Positions 1 through 8,650 are shown, numbered from the stretch's first letter. The stretch: DNA of 64,000 bases from an uncultured Bacteroidota bacterium (GCA_903906365.1 CAIVKC010000067.1:28514-92513), one strand, 5' to 3'. Numbers and translations are program-made. Notes: generated from the sequence alone by a model not told the origin.

Positions 1-870
1 CTCGACTTACCGTCACAGCGCAGGTAAAGTACGCTGTCGCCCACCCACAATCTGTCGGGGCTAATCTTACCAAAATAATCATCGGTGATCCGGGAGCGGG
101 CATCCTGGCCCGGAACAAAGGGGATAATTACCTTTGTTTCCTCAGAGGGCGTCATCATACCCAGCAGCCAGATGGAAAGCAGCCCTCCCTGCTTTTCCCA
201 GGTCCGGCTTCCTTTATTTTCAAGCACGTTTTCAGACTCGTATGCTACGAAACGGACACCGGCCGGAAGGGCCATATGGAGTTTTTTTTCAACGGCTTCC
301 CGGCCCTGCAGCGCAATACTTCTTGAAATGCCAAAGCTGAAGCGGGTGCCCGAATAATTGGTGAGGGTACCATTTTGCACAAAGGTGGCGGACCGGGCAT
401 CAGCGTGCTGCACCTTATAGGCCACGGTGTCTATGATGGCGGGCACCTGCCAATAGCTGATCTGGAAAGGATCCCCCTGTTTGAAATACAGGGAAAACTG
501 TCCTCCTTCCGGACCCAGCCAGAAACGCTCCTCCCCACCCAACGCATTGAACTGTTTATTTCGTTTGCCAGAGCCGATCAGCTCATAGTTCAGCCAGCCG
601 TAACTGCTTCCCTGCTCACCCGCCGCAGTAGAGGTCATGACCCGTCCCTGATAATCGGCACAAAGCAGTACACGGGCATCTGTGGCCTCATCGTGAAGTT
701 CCAGGACCTTCCTGGCATGCGCCCTCAGGAACTGGGCGTCATAGCCATAGGTTCCTTTGGCCGCCACGGGCCGCCGGGGGAGATTTAGGAAATAGCCCGG
801 GCGTGCATGGTATCTGGCCATCAGCAGGACAAGTACCATCAGCAATAACAGGGAGCATTTTAAACTCATA
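1..870 (-). CDS. DUF6786-like secreted protein (3' end outside window)
   Basis: An uninterrupted reading frame runs leftward from ATG at 868-870 to the window edge, 290 codons without a stop, so the C-terminus is missing. The first ~18 residues (MSLKCSLLLLMVLVLLMA) are a hydrophobic signal or anchor, so the protein is probably exported. The body contains a GGEERFWLGPEGGQFSLYF segment and a SWQ/SYWQVP-type region that I associate with the Bacteroidetes family DUF6786; that assignment is from memory of the family. Function is unknown. It is divergent from the PLP enzyme at 1004, with a 133-bp shared upstream region. The plus-strand frames inside it at 85-357 and 375-788 are antisense shadows. 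Confidence 0.75.
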
Positions 871-910
871 TGGCAATATTAAGTTTTATAAAAACCGTGA
901 CAAATCAATT

Positions 911-941
911 TCTTGAAAATACAACAGCTTTTACTATTTGC
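911..941 (+). promoter_or_regulatory. possible Bacteroidetes-type promoter for the PLP enzyme
   Basis: TTG at 913-915 is followed about 20 bases later by TACTATTTG (932-940), which resembles the Bacteroidetes -33 TTTG / -7 TAnnTTTG arrangement with one base extra inside the -7 element. It sits 63 bases upstream of the chosen ATG at 1004. This is a consensus match by eye only. Confidence 0.25.
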
Positions 942-1003
942 GTTATATTCACTACATTTCCCTTATTTTTCTCACCCTTTTTCACCCGTCCGGGTTCAAA
1001 AAC

Positions 1004-2272
1004 ATGGATAAAAGATCATTTATAAAGGGATTAACCCTTGCTTCCCTGAGCGCCCCCCTTTCGGGAAAGGCCCTGGCTGACTGGATCAGCCAGGCAGCCC
1101 ATAAATCACCGGCGGAATTATCGGGCGATGAGCCTTTCTGGGCTGAAATCCGCCGCGGGTATCGCCTGAAGCCCGATTACATCAACTTAGAAAATGGCTA
1201 TTATAATATACAGCCCTCGGAAATCCTGGAAAAATATATGGGCCATATCCGCGAGGTCAACTACCAGGGATCTTATTATATGCGGACCGTGCAGTTTGAC
1301 AACAAAAAGAAGGTAGCAGCCCGGCTGGCAGGTCTGGCCGGCTGTTCACCCGAAGAGCTTATTATCACGCGCAATACCACGGAGTCCCTGGATCTGGTTA
1401 TTGGCGGTATACATTGGCAGGAAGGCGACGAGGCGATCATGGCAGAACAGGATTACGGATCCATGCTCGAGATGTTCAAACTCGTTGCCAGCCGATACGG
1501 TGTCGTCAATAAAATCGTTTCGGTGCCCAACCATCCCTCCTCCGACGAGCAGATCGTTTCCCTGTACCGGGATGCCATCACCCCAAAGACCCGGTTGTTG
1601 ATGGTCAGTCACATGATCAATATCACCGGGCAGATTCTTCCGGTTCAGAAGATTTGTGATATGGCCCATGCCAAAGGGGTGGAAGTCCTCGTCGACGGGG
1701 CGCATGCCCTGGCCCATATCCAGTTTGCCATAGATGACCTCCACTGTGATTATTACGGGGCGAGCCTGCACAAATGGCTCAGTACCCCGCTGGGAGCAGG
1801 TATACTTTATGTAAAAAAGGAAAATATAGCCAAACTCTGGCCCTTGCTGGCAGAATCGCCCAAAAAAGCGGATGATATCTCCCGGCTCAACCATATCGGG
1901 ACCCACCCGGTACATACGGATCTCACCATCCATGATGCCCTGGATTATTATTCCCGGCTGGGCGGTGCCCGAAAAGAAGCCCGCCTGAGGTACCTGCAGC
2001 AATACTGGACCAGTAAAGTGCGCGGGATCCCGGGTGTGGTGGTCAATACCCCCGTGGAACCGCAAAGAGCCTGTGGAATCGCCAATGTCGGCATTGTTCA
2101 CATCAAACCCGCAGACCTGGCGCAGACCCTGCTTACAAAATACCAGATTTATACCGTAGCCATTGATACAGCCAACGTGCAGGGATGCAGGATCACCCCC
2201 AACCTGTTTACCAGCCTGGCTGAGCTGGATGTGCTGGTGCGGGCCCTCAAGGAATTAAGCCAGCTCCCCTGA
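1004..2272 (+). CDS. exported class V aminotransferase-fold PLP enzyme
   Basis: The protein of about 422 residues belongs to the class V aminotransferase fold (isopenicillin N epimerase / cysteine desulfurase-like). Visible hallmarks are ITRNTTESLD in the cofactor phosphate region, the aspartate motif VLVDGAHA, and the Schiff-base lysine in SLHKWLSTPLGAG. I start at ATG 1004 rather than TTG 938 because MDKRSFIKGLTLASLSAP resembles a twin-arginine-type leader (KR-x-F-x-K followed by a hydrophobic stretch), and most class V enzymes with such leaders in this phylum are exported. Substrate cannot be told; epimerase, lyase or desulfurase activity are all possible. The gene is monocistronic and convergent with the SET gene. 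Confidence 0.85.
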   Translation: MDKRSFIKGLTLASLSAPLSGKALADWISQAAHKSPAELSGDEPFWAEIRRGYRLKPDYINLENGYYNIQPSEILEKYMGHIREVNYQGSYYMRTVQFDNKKKVAARLAGLAGCSPEELIITRNTTESLDLVIGGIHWQEGDEAIMAEQDYGSMLEMFKLVASRYGVVNKIVSVPNHPSSDEQIVSLYRDAITPKTRLLMVSHMINITGQILPVQKICDMAHAKGVEVLVDGAHALAHIQFAIDDLHCDYYGASLHKWLSTPLGAGILYVKKENIAKLWPLLAESPKKADDISRLNHIGTHPVHTDLTIHDALDYYSRLGGARKEARLRYLQQYWTSKVRGIPGVVVNTPVEPQRACGIANVGIVHIKPADLAQTLLTKYQIYTVAIDTANVQGCRITPNLFTSLAELDVLVRALKELSQLP

Positions 2273-2354
2273 CCGCTTGAAAAACAGGCCGGACTCCCCG
2301 AAAAGGATCCCCCGGGTTTAAAACCGGTTGGTGGTTAAAAGGAGGTATGGAGGG

Positions 2355-2795
2355 CTATGCTTTCTTTTTTTTCAGCTCCTTTGCCCTTAGACGTGCATTG
2401 TAGCGTATGACCTGCCAGTATTCCGGGCCATAGTTTACCAGTATTTCACCACCGGCGGGAATATCCCGGATGGATTCAATGAAGACACGGAGTCCCTCAC
2501 TCTCATAGGCACAATTGTTTCGGATCCCTTTTACCCGGGTAAGTCCCTGGGCATCATTTGCATAGCGGGCCATGGATTTGACATAGTTCCTGGCGTCGAG
2601 CACATGATATCGCTTTACATAATATATGTACGCGTTGCTGCCCTCATCATGGTCTACGTCCTTCCAGGTGGTCACCTTACCCTTATATTCCACAATCCGG
2701 GTGCCTTTGGGAATGAATTTACTGGTAAAAAGCCCCTTGCCGGCGCCAGGCAGCGTGGAGCGTTTTACCCTCAGCTGTTTCTCAAGTAATGCCAT
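2355..2795 (-). CDS. SET domain-containing protein
   Basis: The 146-residue protein is almost entirely a SET domain. Residues 17-21 (GAGKG) match the N-terminal GxG-G motif that binds S-adenosylmethionine, 76-82 (ARYANDA) corresponds to the RFxNHS-type motif, and 115-123 (GGEILVNYG) matches the GEELxxDYG motif with its active-site tyrosine. Family knowledge: SET enzymes methylate protein lysines, but the substrates of the short bacterial forms are mostly unknown. There is no pre-SET or post-SET zinc cluster, and the C-terminus ends in a lysine run (KELKKKKA). Start is the ATG at 2793-2795. Monocistronic. Confidence 0.85.
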   Translation of the reverse strand: MALLEKQLRVKRSTLPGAGKGLFTSKFIPKGTRIVEYKGKVTTWKDVDHDEGSNAYIYYVKRYHVLDARNYVKSMARYANDAQGLTRVKGIRNNCAYESEGLRVFIESIRDIPAGGEILVNYGPEYWQVIRYNARLRAKELKKKKA

Positions 2796-3019
2796 TCAAA
2801 TGTGATTTAGGCGGTTTTTAGAATTTGTGAAGATAGTATTCAACCACCAATGAAGTATATTCTTTTTGGCAAAATGGGAGGTTTCAAACCTGAACAGTCA
2901 GGCCGGCCGGGAAATACGGGCTGCTTTTCATGCCTTGATTGGCCTGACAGGCACCTTTTCAATGGTTGGGCAGCAAACAATTCAAATAATAAATGGGAAT
3001 AATATGAATGCGGGGAAGG

Positions 3020-3060
3020 GGATAAAAACTAAAAACCCCCAAAATTACTCAGGGGTTTTT
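3020..3060 (-). terminator. hairpin terminator at end of remnant gene
   Basis: AAAAACCCC at 3031-3039 pairs with GGGGTTTTT at 3052-3060 (9 bp, 12-base loop). Read on the minus strand the right arm runs into a T-rich stretch at 3020-3031, so the leftward direction is favoured, although the hairpin would work either way. Confidence 0.5.
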
Positions 3061-3292
3061 CAGAGAACTTGAATGTTAAGCCTTTCTTGGACGGAAATGG
3101 ACTCAAGTTTGGTTTTTCTGGATATGGGTTTGTTTCATCGATATTGGATAGGTCAAAAGTATATAATCTGTTTCTACCATACAAGCGTACCAATACTTGA
3201 TTTTTATCGTAAACATACGATACCCCGCCCTTTTTAGGCTGATTGGGTGCTCTTATACGCTTGCTTTGGCTCCAGCCACCACAGCGGGAGGC
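3029..3292 (-). pseudogene. 5'-truncated gene remnant, family unknown
   Basis: On the minus strand a frame without stops runs from just after TAG (3293-3295) to TAG (3029-3031), about 87 codons, with no ATG or GTG start in it. The translated end is protein-like: it contains VSYVYDKNQVLVRLYGRNRL, then YTFDLSNIDETNPYPEKP and FPSKKGLTFKF. Base use is AT-rich compared with neighbouring genes. I read it as the 3' end of a gene whose beginning was lost. A hairpin with T-rich minus-strand trailer overlaps its stop codon, as expected of a real gene end. No family recognised; a chance open frame is the alternative. Confidence 0.4.
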
Positions 3293-3375
3293 CTATACAG
3301 TTCCATGCTATGGGATGTAGGGTGTCCTTTGCGATGGGCTAAGGTACAGGGTTGTAGCCACTTCCCGGCCGGACA

Positions 3376-3393
3376 GCTGGTCCCGGGACCAGC
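3376..3393. repeat. perfect 18-bp palindrome
   Basis: GCTGGTCCCGGGACCAGC is identical to its reverse complement. In RNA it would form a 7-bp stem with a CCGG loop, and it lies inside the candidate structured RNA. Confidence 0.6.
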
Positions 3394-3416
3394 GGCTGCC
3401 GTGGGATTACTCCCAA

Positions 3417-3450
3417 AGAAAAACCTGGTGTAGAAACACCAGGTTTTTCT
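3417..3450 (+). terminator. strong intrinsic terminator hairpin
   Basis: Two perfect 14-base arms, AGAAAAACCTGGTG (3417-3430) and CACCAGGTTTTTCT (3437-3450), are separated by TAGAAA and followed by TTATCC. The T-run on the plus strand fits a Rho-independent terminator. No protein gene ends just upstream, which is the main reason to suspect an RNA gene. It is symmetrical enough to work on both strands. Confidence 0.7.
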
Positions 3451-3906
3451 TTATCCCTATCGTAGTTGAAAATAATTAATCATATCCATCCAAATACCAT
3501 ACCGCCCGCTTGTGGGCCCTATCCATGGTTGGGATTGTGGATTTATTTCCCCAGTTGTATTAAAACAATTTTAAAAATGTACACGATTTTACCCGCCCGG
3601 CACCACCCTGCGGTTAGATCCCGCCTGCTGCAGTTTGACAGAAAAGCCAGCTCAACCACCCAGTCCGGGGAGCCAGGGCCGGGCTCTCCCCTCAAATCCG
3701 CATGATGGCTGGTAACCCTACCCATTCATCTGCAGCCTGGCGAAAGGCAGTTGACTGGTTTGGGAGCCGGCCCAATGATATGTGGTATTGCTTTTGACGC
3801 TGGAAGCCAACAGCCGGTCCGGGAGAAAGGGCAGTTCCTGCTAGCTAAGGTTGGCAGGGGAATGCATGCATGGGGATCGCCCGTTTGGCCGGTTAGGGAC
3901 TGCCTT
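3451..3906. other. 456-base stretch without a recognisable gene
   Basis: Short frames on both strands (for example 3466-3705 plus, 3543-3725 minus) have no protein-like composition and no recognisable family. The region contains the upstream part of the DUF4421 gene; a frame in phase with it extends back to 3751 but has no hydrophobic leader there. Confidence 0.5.
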
Positions 3907-4953
3907 ATGTATAGATTCACTTTATTGCTGCTGATAACCGGATGCGTGCATGTTCACCTCAACGGACAAACGCAATATGCCCCTGACCATGACAGCAGCT
4001 ATTATGCCTCCTACCGGGAAAAGTTAACCGCCCGCCTGTATTTATCGCGCAAATACACGGCCCTGCTGCTATATCCTCCCTATGACAGGACCTCCACCCT
4101 GAAGTACCGGCCGAATACCAGCCTGAACCTTGGGCTGGGGGCCAGTTTCAGGTCGCTGACCCTCAATATTGGTTTTGGGCTGAACAGCTTTAACCCCCAC
4201 CTGGAAAAAGGGAAAACCAGGTACTTTGACCTGCAGTCACATGTTTATACCCGCACCTGGAATCTGGACCTGCTGGGTGAATTCTACCGTGGTTACTACC
4301 TGGCTCCCAAGGGGCTGGGAGCCGGGGATGGCCGGAGCTATTACCTCAGGCCGGATCTCGGCCTGCAATTGACGGGGATAGCAGCCTACCGGGCTTTGCA
4401 GCCAAAAAAATTTTCCTACCAGGCCGGGCTGCTTCAAAATGAATGGCAGAAAAAATCAGCCGGCTCTCTGCTGGCGGGAGGGGACCTTTATTATGGCGCC
4501 CTGCAGGGGGACAGCAGCGTCATCCCCTTGCTGACGGACCCCGCCGCAGCGGGTCTGCATATCCGTAAGGTACATTTTTTTGAACTCGGGGGCGGACTGG
4601 GATATGGCTATTGCCTGGTATTCAAAAAACACTACTACCTGCTGGGTTCTGCTACCGTGGACCTCGCCTTGCATATTGCCCGTGAAAGCGATGGAATCTC
4701 CGCCAATGACCGGGCGGGCCTGTCAGTCAACTATATATTTCATGCCGGAGCAGGCTGGAACGGTCCGGACTGGGACCTGGGTCTTCTGTGGGTCAATGAT
4801 GATATTCGAATCCGGAGCGGAACATCGCATTACGATTACCTGGTACGCACCGGAAACTACCGCCTCTTCTACGCAACACGACTGAAACTGAGCGGCCGGC
4901 AGAAGAAAATCCTGGCCCCCGTCAACGGGCTGCTGGATATGACTTTAAAATAA
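3907..4953 (+). CDS. DUF4421 family outer-membrane-type protein
   Basis: The protein of 348 residues begins with MYRFTLLLLITGCVHVHLNGQ, a signal peptide, which sets the start at ATG 3907 although the frame is open from 3751. The body has the features of Bacteroidetes DUF4421: KYTALLLYPP, RPNTSLNLGLGASFRSLTL, KGKTRYFDLQSHVYTRTWNL and FYRGYYLAP. Alternating aromatic beta-strand segments to the C-terminus indicate an outer-membrane barrel. Function is unknown in the family. It is convergent with cbpM, with only 19 bases between the stop codons. Confidence 0.85.
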   Translation: MYRFTLLLLITGCVHVHLNGQTQYAPDHDSSYYASYREKLTARLYLSRKYTALLLYPPYDRTSTLKYRPNTSLNLGLGASFRSLTLNIGFGLNSFNPHLEKGKTRYFDLQSHVYTRTWNLDLLGEFYRGYYLAPKGLGAGDGRSYYLRPDLGLQLTGIAAYRALQPKKFSYQAGLLQNEWQKKSAGSLLAGGDLYYGALQGDSSVIPLLTDPAAAGLHIRKVHFFELGGGLGYGYCLVFKKHYYLLGSATVDLALHIARESDGISANDRAGLSVNYIFHAGAGWNGPDWDLGLLWVNDDIRIRSGTSHYDYLVRTGNYRLFYATRLKLSGRQKKILAPVNGLLDMTLK

Positions 4954-4972
4954 AACCAGGCGGGCCCAGCCA

Positions 4973-5275
4973 TTAATCCGGGTCTGATTCGTAGAGGCGA
5001 AGCCTGTTTTTGAGCCGGGTCATTTCTTCCTGCATGCCCTGCATCCGGGCCAGCAGGTGCTGAATGGTTTCAATGCCTTCCAGATTGATATCCATTTCAT
5101 AATGGAGCCATACGAGCTTTTCCAGTTCCCTGATCTGGGCGGCCGGAATATACCCGGTGCCCTGCACGACGGACATGTCAAGCAGTCCGGACTGATGCAG
5201 GTTCCTGATAAAGGAAATCTCAATATTGTAGTTTGCACAGAAATCGTTGGCAGGTATCAAATCTTCCTTTTCCAT
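4973..5275 (-). CDS. cbpM: CbpM-like chaperone modulator (MerR-like helix-turn-helix)
   Basis: The 100-residue protein matches the CbpM family: an N-terminal MerR-like winged segment (IRNLHQSGLLDM...GYIPAAQIRELEKL) followed by LHYEMDINLEGIETIQHLLARM and a C-terminal coiled coil (MQEEMTRLKNRLRLYE). CbpM family members bind the J-domain of CbpA and inhibit its co-chaperone and DNA-binding activity. It starts 15 bases after the stop of the J-protein gene, so the two form an operon with the partner first. Confidence 0.9.
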   Translation of the reverse strand: MEKEDLIPANDFCANYNIEISFIRNLHQSGLLDMSVVQGTGYIPAAQIRELEKLVWLHYEMDINLEGIETIQHLLARMQGMQEEMTRLKNRLRLYESDPD

Positions 5276-5290
5276 GAATACTATTTTAAA

Positions 5291-6181
5291 TTAAGATTTG
5301 GATAATTCTGTAAACAGTGCCTTTTGTTTTTCGGTCAGGTTGGTGGGAATTTTGATGTTGTAGGTGATGTATAAATCCCCAAAATGCCCTTCCTGTTTAT
5401 AGATCGGGAACCCTTTACCGCTCAGCTTTACCTTCGTGCCGTTCTGCGTCTCTGGTTTTATCTTCAGTTTGATTTTGCCGCCCAGGGTTTCCACTGTTTT
5501 TTCACCGCCCAGTACGGCCGTATACAGGTCAAGATCGATGGTGGCATACAGGTCATTGCCCGATCTTTTAAACACAGGATCGTTGGGAATGATAAAACTG
5601 ATGAATAAATCCCCGGCAGGGCCGCCGTTGACACCCGGAGCGCCATATCCCTTTAATTTGATGACCTGACCGTTCTCAATGCCTGCCGGTATGGTGATTC
5701 GTATATTCTTTCCGTTTACAGCAAGTGTCTGCTGGTGGGTCTGGTAGGCATCCCGCAGTCCTATTTCCAGTTCCGCATTGAAATCCTGCCCCCTGAACTT
5801 AGTCTGCCTGTTCCTTCCGCCGCCTGCGCCACCGCCGCCAAAGAGGGATTCAAAAAAATCAGAAAAATCCCCTTCCTGGAAATGGTCGGAGAAACCCTGC
5901 CCCCCGGGCGCGGAGGAAGGCCTGCGCGACTGACCGGCCTGCTGAAAGGCATCGGCATGCTGCCAGTCCTTGCCATACTGATCATATTTTTTCCTTTTCT
6001 CCGGGTCGCTCAGCACTTCATTGGCCTCATTGATCTGCTGAAATTTTTTATGGGCTTCCTTATCCTTGGGATTGAGGTCCGGATGATGGGTACGGGCCAG
6101 TTTCCGGTAGGCCTTTTTAATCTCATCCTGACTGGCCGTCTTACTTACGCCCAGTATTTTATAATAATCCACGAACTCCAT
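5291..6181 (-). CDS. cbpA: CbpA-type DnaJ co-chaperone
   Basis: At 296 residues this is a class II (zinc-finger-less) J protein. The J domain occupies about 1-68 with the HPD motif at 33-35 that activates DnaK ATPase. A Gly/Phe-rich linker follows ([11 protein letters not shown]), then two C-terminal substrate-binding beta domains (~125-290) including [20 protein letters not shown] and GDLFISFII. No CxxCxGxG repeats are present, which separates it from DnaJ proper. Together with CbpM it should act in the cytoplasm in protein folding under stress or stationary phase. Start ATG 6179-6181. Confidence 0.93.
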   Translation of the reverse strand: MEFVDYYKILGVSKTASQDEIKKAYRKLARTHHPDLNPKDKEAHKKFQQINEANEVLSDPEKRKKYDQYGKDWQHADAFQQAGQSRRPSSAPGGQGFSDHFQEGDFSDFFESLFGGGGAGGGRNRQTKFRGQDFNAELEIGLRDAYQTHQQTLAVNGKNIRITIPAGIENGQVIKLKGYGAPGVNGGPAGDLFISFIIPNDPVFKRSGNDLYATIDLDLYTAVLGGEKTVETLGGKIKLKIKPETQNGTKVKLSGKGFPIYKQEGHFGDLYITYNIKIPTNLTEKQKALFTELSKS

Positions 6182-6370
6182 GATAGGTAATTTTTAAAAT
6201 GGGCTGTTGTTTTATATATCCTGTCAACGGCAAAATTAAATCATTTTAAACCCGGCCTCAAGCGGCAGGGACAAATATTTCCCGGCAACGCCCGTTCACC
6301 GGAAGCCCATGGCTTCATTGACGTCACCCGTTTTTCGGGCATTTCAAGGGGAATATACACCGGTAAGGGG

Positions 6371-7009
6371 CTATTTTGCCTGTATTACCTGTCCTGCGCT
6401 GTCTATCTCAGCGGTGATGGTCTGAAGGGGGGAGGCACCTGAATCGGTCAATATCCTGTATTTACAAACCACCTGCATCGCATGTATGCTGGCAGGCTGA
6501 TAGAGGGTCTCCTCATTTTTAAACCCGCCCGGGCGGTTCTGTTGGGACATGATCCACTTTCGAAGGGGAATGCAGGACCTGTCGGCCGAATCAATAAACC
6601 TGCTTTCCCATTCCTGTTGGAACCTGCCCAGTCTTTTTCCGGTGGCCATCAGGGCATCCTCCGGCCGCTGGTGGTCTACGGACCGGGTGGAATCATATTG
6701 ATAAATATAGACCATATTGATATTATCATAATGATTGAGTTCGTACTTCCTATTAAAATAGATATCGGTACCCGTCTTATCCGGGTTGCTGACCGAGATC
6801 AAAATACCGCTGTCCCGGCAGAGGGCTTCTTTCACTTCATAGAGGGAGTCATGTCTTATCCGGGTGAGCAGGCTCCCGATATCGGCCTTGGTCTGAGAAG
6901 AGGACGGACGACCCGATCGCCCGGTGAAATGCTCCCGGGTATAAATCAAAGCGGCAAATAAAACAGCTGCCGTTACAATGAAGAATATGGTTTTCAGAAA
7001 GGGCCCCAT
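6371..7009 (-). CDS. membrane-anchored hypothetical protein
   Basis: The 212-residue protein has one N-terminal hydrophobic segment (residues 5-24, LKTIFFIVTAAVLFAALIYT), so it is anchored with the rest presumably outside the cytoplasm. The body has mixed alpha/beta character, with WESRFIDSADRSCIPLRKW and a closing strand LQTITAEIDSAGQVIQAK. I do not recognise a family. It lies 189 bases downstream of cbpA on the same strand reading direction (it is upstream in transcription), too far to assume co-transcription. Confidence 0.65.
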   Translation of the reverse strand: MGPFLKTIFFIVTAAVLFAALIYTREHFTGRSGRPSSSQTKADIGSLLTRIRHDSLYEVKEALCRDSGILISVSNPDKTGTDIYFNRKYELNHYDNINMVYIYQYDSTRSVDHQRPEDALMATGKRLGRFQQEWESRFIDSADRSCIPLRKWIMSQQNRPGGFKNEETLYQPASIHAMQVVCKYRILTDSGASPLQTITAEIDSAGQVIQAK

Positions 7010-7263
7010 ATTAACAGAATTGATGTTACAAACTACGAATAATAATTTAAAAACTAATCCGCCTCAGGGGCCGCCTACTCCTTTTTTGGGGGTGCGAAGC
7101 CACCAGGTTGACCCGGCTATAGAGCCTTTAATACAGCAGGTTCTTTTGACCCCTGGACTTGCAAGCGGGCATCCCGCTAATGCCCCTGTTGGTGGCCTAA
7201 CCCTTCCTTTTGGGAGATGCTTCAGACTCATTTGACTAAACGGTCTGCCGGTTTTCAGATGAC

Positions 7264-7629
7264 CTAGGCGAGGGCGGAAGGTCTTTGAAGAATTTCCACC
7301 TTTCGGATCAGACCGTCTTCAATCAGGCAGCTGTGCTGCAGGGTTTGATCACTGATCAGGTTTTCCTGCAGGTCCCGTATGACCTGGCGTACACAAACCA
7401 GCAGGATGCCATTTTCCTGCTCGCTGATGTTGACCGGTTCCACATCGGTATCCACCAGGTCCCACTGACGGGTCCAAAAGGAGCGGACTTCCTCGTGACC
7501 CTGCAGGCAGGCCCCATCCGGTCCGGAAGGCCAGCTTACTTCAGGGTGCATGGTAGCCAGGGCTTTTTCAATATCCCGCTTATTGAGGGCGTAATAGGCT
7601 TTCTTAAGCAATACGGTACTTCTGTTCAT
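7264..7629 (-). CDS. SnoaL-like / NTF2-fold protein
   Basis: The 121 residues follow the NTF2-like cone-fold pattern: an N-terminal helix (LKKAYYALNKRDIEKALATMHPEVSWPSGPDG), a helix with HEEVRSFWTRQW, then three strands including ILLVCVRQVIRDLQENLI and GLIRKVEILQ. Families such as SnoaL polyketide cyclases share this fold, but most small genomic copies have no known reaction. Start is ATG 7627-7629. It is isolated from its neighbours by more than 200 bases on either side. Confidence 0.75.
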   Translation of the reverse strand: MNRSTVLLKKAYYALNKRDIEKALATMHPEVSWPSGPDGACLQGHEEVRSFWTRQWDLVDTDVEPVNISEQENGILLVCVRQVIRDLQENLISDQTLQHSCLIEDGLIRKVEILQRPSALA

Positions 7630-8293
7630 ATAGTTTGTTTATAAAAGCTGTGGTAAGCATCTGATCCAAATAACCAGTCCGGATCCTGACTGGCTGAATC
7701 CATCAGGGGCATTTCGAAGGCGGCTGCCCCTCCTCCCTTTCATGTCTTTGAAAAATGCCTACAAATCTGTGCCATTTGTAAAAGCCCGGCGAGGAACCCG
7801 CCCGCTGCAGACAGCCCTGGCACCCTTCCTGAACCCCTGATTTCACTTCCTGCTGAAGGAAACTTGCCGGCGGGCATGCCACGGCTGAGGTTGCCATACA
7901 AGGTGGTCCGACCCCCATTGGTTAGTACCCCACTGCCCCACCTGTTGGGGAAATGGGGAAAAGGGGAAACACCCCAGCCTTCGGGGACCAAGCCCAATCT
8001 GGAACTATTTTTCCTGAATTGGGAACAATTAACAGGCTTTTTAGGGCAGTCCAGCCTTAAAAAAGGATTGGCAAACTAATTGCAATCACATAGATGGTTT
8101 TTCATAGGATATTGGATTTTAAAACGGACTGGATGTCTATCCTGGTCCTTTTTTTATTTTAGGCCACTTGCAGTCCCAATATGTCCGGAAATAAACAGGT
8201 GGCTGAAGCTCTCCCCGGCTACTGGTCTTACTACTTTGGAATACACACCCGATAAGATGGTACAGTTTTTAAGGAGGTAATGGAAAAACAATC
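7630..8293. other. 664-base stretch upstream of the response regulator
   Basis: I see no supported gene: the overlapping short frames on both strands have no recognisable family. The only notable item is at its right end, a strong purine-rich AAGGAGG at 8271-8277 followed by a five-codon frame. Confidence 0.5.
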
Positions 8294-8297
8294 ATGA
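8280..8297 (+). other. five-codon upstream ORF overlapping the regulator start
   Basis: ATG at 8280 encodes MEKQS and stops at TGA 8295-8297, overlapping the regulator ATG (8294-8296) as ATGA. AAGGAGG at 8271-8277 is only 2 bases from this ATG and 16 from the regulator ATG, an odd spacing for either, so coupling by termination-reinitiation is possible. Confidence 0.3.
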
Positions 8298-8650
8298 AAA
8301 GAATACTGATCATTGACGATGACCCGGACCTGCTGAATGGTTTGCGCGCACTGCTTACCAATAAAGGATATATGACCAAAATACTACAGGATGGAAACCT
8401 TACCGTCGGAGAAACCGAGTTCTTCCATCCCGATATCATTTTGATGGATGTACATATCGGCCAGGTGGACGGCCGGGAAATATGCCTGCAGCTTAAGCAT
8501 AACAAAAAAACCAAACATATTCCCGTTATCATGATTTCGGCAGATGCCAACCAGCATGAGATCATCAGTAAATATGAGGCGGATGATTTCATGGAAAAGC
8601 CCTTCAGCCTGAGAATACTCTATTCCAAACTGGAATCTTTGACTGCCTGA
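8294..8650 (+). CDS. single-domain response regulator
   Basis: All 118 residues form a receiver domain. The acidic pair is in IIDDD (8-10), the phosphoacceptor aspartate is D52 in ILMDVHIG, S82 occupies the conserved Ser/Thr position and K102 the conserved lysine in MEKPFS. There is no output domain, so it would act by protein contact, as CheY- or Spo0F-type regulators do. No histidine kinase is adjacent, so the partner kinase is elsewhere. The start overlaps a five-codon upstream frame. Confidence 0.93.
   Translation: MKRILIIDDDPDLLNGLRALLTNKGYMTKILQDGNLTVGETEFFHPDIILMDVHIGQVDGREICLQLKHNKKTKHIPVIMISADANQHEIISKYEADDFMEKPFSLRILYSKLESLTA

Larger units (their letters stand above)
3262..3450 (+). 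ncRNA. candidate structured RNA with its own terminator
   Basis: No convincing protein is encoded here, but rightward transcription would give a branched RNA. CTTTGG (3263-3268) can pair with CCAAAG (3413-3418) as a closing helix. Inside are CCAC-GC against GC-GTGG, a CCAT/ATGG hairpin around 3303-3313, GGCTA/TAGCC around 3338-3360, and the perfect 18-base palindrome at 3376-3393. It ends in a strong terminator hairpin. A long closed structure of this size could be a 6S-like RNA or a riboregulator, but I did not find a diagnostic sequence of 6S, tmRNA, SRP or RNase P RNA. Its first 30 bases overlap the remnant on the other strand. The 5' end is a guess. Confidence 0.35.

Noticed and set aside
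375..788. 137-codon plus-strand frame near the left edge
   Set aside because: It is antisense to the DUF6786-like gene, which has a signal peptide and an uninterrupted frame to the edge.
3197..3433. 78-codon plus-strand frame
   Set aside because: It runs through the candidate structured RNA and the terminator stem and has no protein-like character.
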